A stretch of DNA of 6,968 nt from an uncultured Chloroflexota bacterium. GTDB taxonomy: Bacteria; Chloroflexota; Dehalococcoidia; Lucifugimonadales; CAJWER01. The notes beneath the pieces are model-generated. The model searched no databases and had not been told where the DNA came from. It saw nothing but the letters and a program-made list of their open reading frames with translations. The translations under genes and the position numbers were made by a program. The stretch is from assembly GCA_913030785.1 (NCBI GenBank), contig CAJWER010000158.1, positions 1-6,968 on the forward strand, in the 5' to 3' direction. Position 1 is the stretch's first letter. Each line of letters begins with the position of its first letter. Positions 5,596 through 6,968 of the stretch are shown in pieces.

Positions 5596-6552
5596 ATGTC
5601 TGGCAAATCCCCGGAGATCGTGGCCCTCGGCGAGTGCATGATCGAGCTGCTCAGCGACGAGCCCCTTGATGTTGCAAGCACCTTCCGCAAGTCGTACGCA
5701 GGCGACACGCTGAACATGCTTCACATGGCAACCAAGCTGGGCACGTCGTGCGGCTACGTAACACGCCTCGCCACGGACCCTTTCGCAGACTACCTCATGG
5801 CCGAGTGGCGTCGCACGGGCATCGATACCACTGCAGTCCGGCGCGTTCCAGGGTTCACCGGCATGCACTTCATCTCACTGCTGCCGGACGGCGACCGCGA
5901 GTTCCTGTTCTACCGTAAAGGGAGCGCCGCAAGCACCATGACGCCCGACGACCTAGACCACGAATACATTGCCGGAGCGCAGCTCCTCCACGTCTCTGGC
6001 ATCCTCCAGGCAGTGTCGCCCTCCTGCCGCGAGACAGTCCTACACGCGGCCCAATCGGCCAAGCGTCAGGGCGTCCTGGTATCGTACGACACCAATCTGA
6101 GGGCCAACATGTGGTCGGCGGCCGAGGCTCGGGAGGCCATGGACGAGATACTACCGTTCGTCGACTACGTATTCCCCAGCCACCCCGAAGAGACCGACGC
6201 CCTCATCGGCGCCCTCGACCCACGGGGCGTCATCGACTTTTTCCTGCAAAAAGGGGCTGGCGCAGTAGCCGTGTCTCAGGGCGAAAACGGAGCCACGGCC
6301 GGAACTTCGGCCGGCGCTTTCCAGGCAGGCCCTATTACACCTGGGGGTGTGGAAGACACCGCTGGCGCCGGTGACGCTTTCGTGGGTGGGTTCCTTCATA
6401 GCCTGCTCCAGGGCAAGGGGGCCGACGAAGGCCTCAAGTGGGGAATCGCTTGCGCGGGGTTGAAAGTGGCAGCCCGCGGCGCCATCGCGGGTCAGCCAAC
6501 ACGGACCGACGTAGAGCAATGGCTCGATACCGTCGAGGTCCGCTCCGCATAG
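5596..6552 (+). CDS. PfkB-family sugar kinase, 2-keto-3-deoxygluconate kinase-like
   Basis: A 318-residue ribokinase-fold (PfkB) kinase, of normal length for the family and presumably cytoplasmic. Features in order are the opening strand ALGECMIEL, AGDTLN (G36-N40) in the substrate region, a lid region near FYRKGSAAS, DTNLR (D165-R169), and the C-terminal anion-hole and catalytic motif DTAGAGD (254-260) with the catalytic base D260. The combination of GECMIEL, GDTLN and DTNLR resembles 2-keto-3-deoxygluconate kinases, which phosphorylate KDG for the Entner-Doudoroff and uronate pathways. Other sugar substrates are possible, and no KDG aldolase or dehydratase lies in the window to confirm it. 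The ATG follows AGGTGA by nine bases. The gene stands alone between a stem-loop and a 104-bp spacer. Confidence 0.88.
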   Translation: MSGKSPEIVALGECMIELLSDEPLDVASTFRKSYAGDTLNMLHMATKLGTSCGYVTRLATDPFADYLMAEWRRTGIDTTAVRRVPGFTGMHFISLLPDGDREFLFYRKGSAASTMTPDDLDHEYIAGAQLLHVSGILQAVSPSCRETVLHAAQSAKRQGVLVSYDTNLRANMWSAAEAREAMDEILPFVDYVFPSHPEETDALIGALDPRGVIDFFLQKGAGAVAVSQGENGATAGTSAGAFQAGPITPGGVEDTAGAGDAFVGGFLHSLLQGKGADEGLKWGIACAGLKVAARGAIAGQPTRTDVEQWLDTVEVRSA

Positions 6553-6600
6553 CTGCACCTACGTCATAGTGCATGTGTTCCATTCCACGTTCTGGTAAAG

Positions 6601-6606
6601 TATTCT
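6601..6606 (+). promoter_or_regulatory. Possible -10 box upstream of fabF
   Basis: TATTCT matches four of six -10 bases. With 17-base spacing the -35 position reads TTCCAT (6578-6583), a poor match. Transcription from here would give a leader of about 45 nt. A weak 5-bp hairpin (TGCAC 6554-6558 with GTGCA 6569-6573) lies just after the kinase stop. The 104-bp gap makes a separate promoter reasonable, but the motif is not strong. Confidence 0.3.
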
Positions 6607-6656
6607 CGTGCCGCCTCATTGGCAACCAACCAAAAAACAGCCCTCGGAGACGTAAT

Positions 6657-6968
6657 ATGGAACGCCGCGTAGTAGTCACGGGCATCGGCATCGTGAGCCC
6701 TGTAGGGCTAACGAGAGATACGACCTGGACCAACCTACTCGCCGGTATCTCAGGCATCGGCTACATCTCATCCTTCGACGCTGAGGAGTTCGAAACAACA
6801 ATCGCCGGCGAGGCGGACGGATTCGACGCCACCGACTACGTCGGGCGGAAGCAGGCGCGCCGGATGGACCGCTACGTGCAACTTGGGGTAGCTGCTACCC
6901 TCGAAGCCGTCGAGCATTCCGGGCTCAAGATCACCCCTGAGAACGCAGAGAGGGTCGCCGTCATTGTA
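6657..6968 (+). CDS. fabF: Beta-ketoacyl-ACP synthase II (FabF), 5' part, cut off by the window end
   Basis: The first 104 codons of a condensing enzyme that elongates acyl-ACP with malonyl-ACP in type II fatty-acid synthesis in the cytoplasm. The N-terminus RRVVVTGIGIVSPVG is the characteristic opening strand and turn of FabF/FabB thiolase-fold synthases. It is followed by a WTNLLAGISGIGYISSFDAEEF segment and RRMDRYVQLGVAAT, matching the family's conserved SRMDRF-type region. The catalytic Cys-His-His triad lies beyond the window. The start ATG is supported by GGAGA (6646-6650), six bases upstream. FabF is favoured over FabB by the overall N-terminal pattern, but related polyketide-type ketosynthases share it. 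Neighbouring fatty-acid genes, if any, would lie to the right. Confidence 0.9.
   Translation, partial: MERRVVVTGIGIVSPVGLTRDTTWTNLLAGISGIGYISSFDAEEFETTIAGEADGFDATDYVGRKQARRMDRYVQLGVAATLEAVEHSGLKITPENAERVAVIV

Noticed and set aside
1..6968. tRNA, rRNA, CRISPR array, insertion sequence or att-type repeats
   Set aside because: No cloverleaf, repeated spacer pattern, transposase motif or flanking direct repeat was seen on either strand.

Overview
This 7 kb window has high GC content, tightly packed genes and ordinary sigma70-type promoters, so it is bacterial chromosomal DNA. The protein flavour suggests an uncultivated Chloroflexota (SAR202 or Dehalococcoidia-like) genome: a glutaredoxin next to an unusual thioredoxin-reductase-like flavoprotein, a KDG-kinase-like sugar kinase, and an MBL hydrolase of the HLHFD/GHSKGH type. 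That placement comes from memory of similar proteins and is not proven by the sequence. No mobile element, CRISPR array, tRNA or rRNA was seen.

Layout. Positions 1-118 hold a promoter region with an extended -10. A GSA-aminotransferase-like class III PLP enzyme follows (119-1405, +), closed by a perfect 12-bp hairpin. A 510-bp gap with no convincing gene precedes an MBL-fold hydrolase (1916-2752, +). This gene converges on mtaB (2769-4043, -), a tRNA methylthiotransferase with a strong promoter of its own. Divergently from mtaB lies a glutaredoxin (4229-4492, +), followed in the same reading frame by thioredoxin-reductase-like sequence (4493-5437). After a 158-bp spacer holding a large imperfect stem-loop comes a PfkB sugar kinase (5596-6552, +). 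The window ends inside fabF (6657 to the edge, +).

The most notable locus is 4229-5437. The glutaredoxin and reductase form one uninterrupted frame of 403 codons, broken only by TAA at codon 88 and TAG at codon 167. The reductase part has no usable start codon before its FAD-binding motif. I therefore read it as an ancestral glutaredoxin-reductase fusion now carrying two nonsense codons. It may be a young pseudogene, a readthrough product, or a sequence or assembly error. Its NADPH-binding arginine motif is also replaced, and the MBL hydrolase lacks two textbook metal ligands.

The genes do not form one pathway. They look like ordinary housekeeping and metabolic genes: fatty-acid synthesis, tRNA modification, redox and sugar metabolism. 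I see no clear new multi-gene system. The leads worth following are the interrupted redox fusion, the altered metal and cofactor sites, and the intergenic stem-loop.
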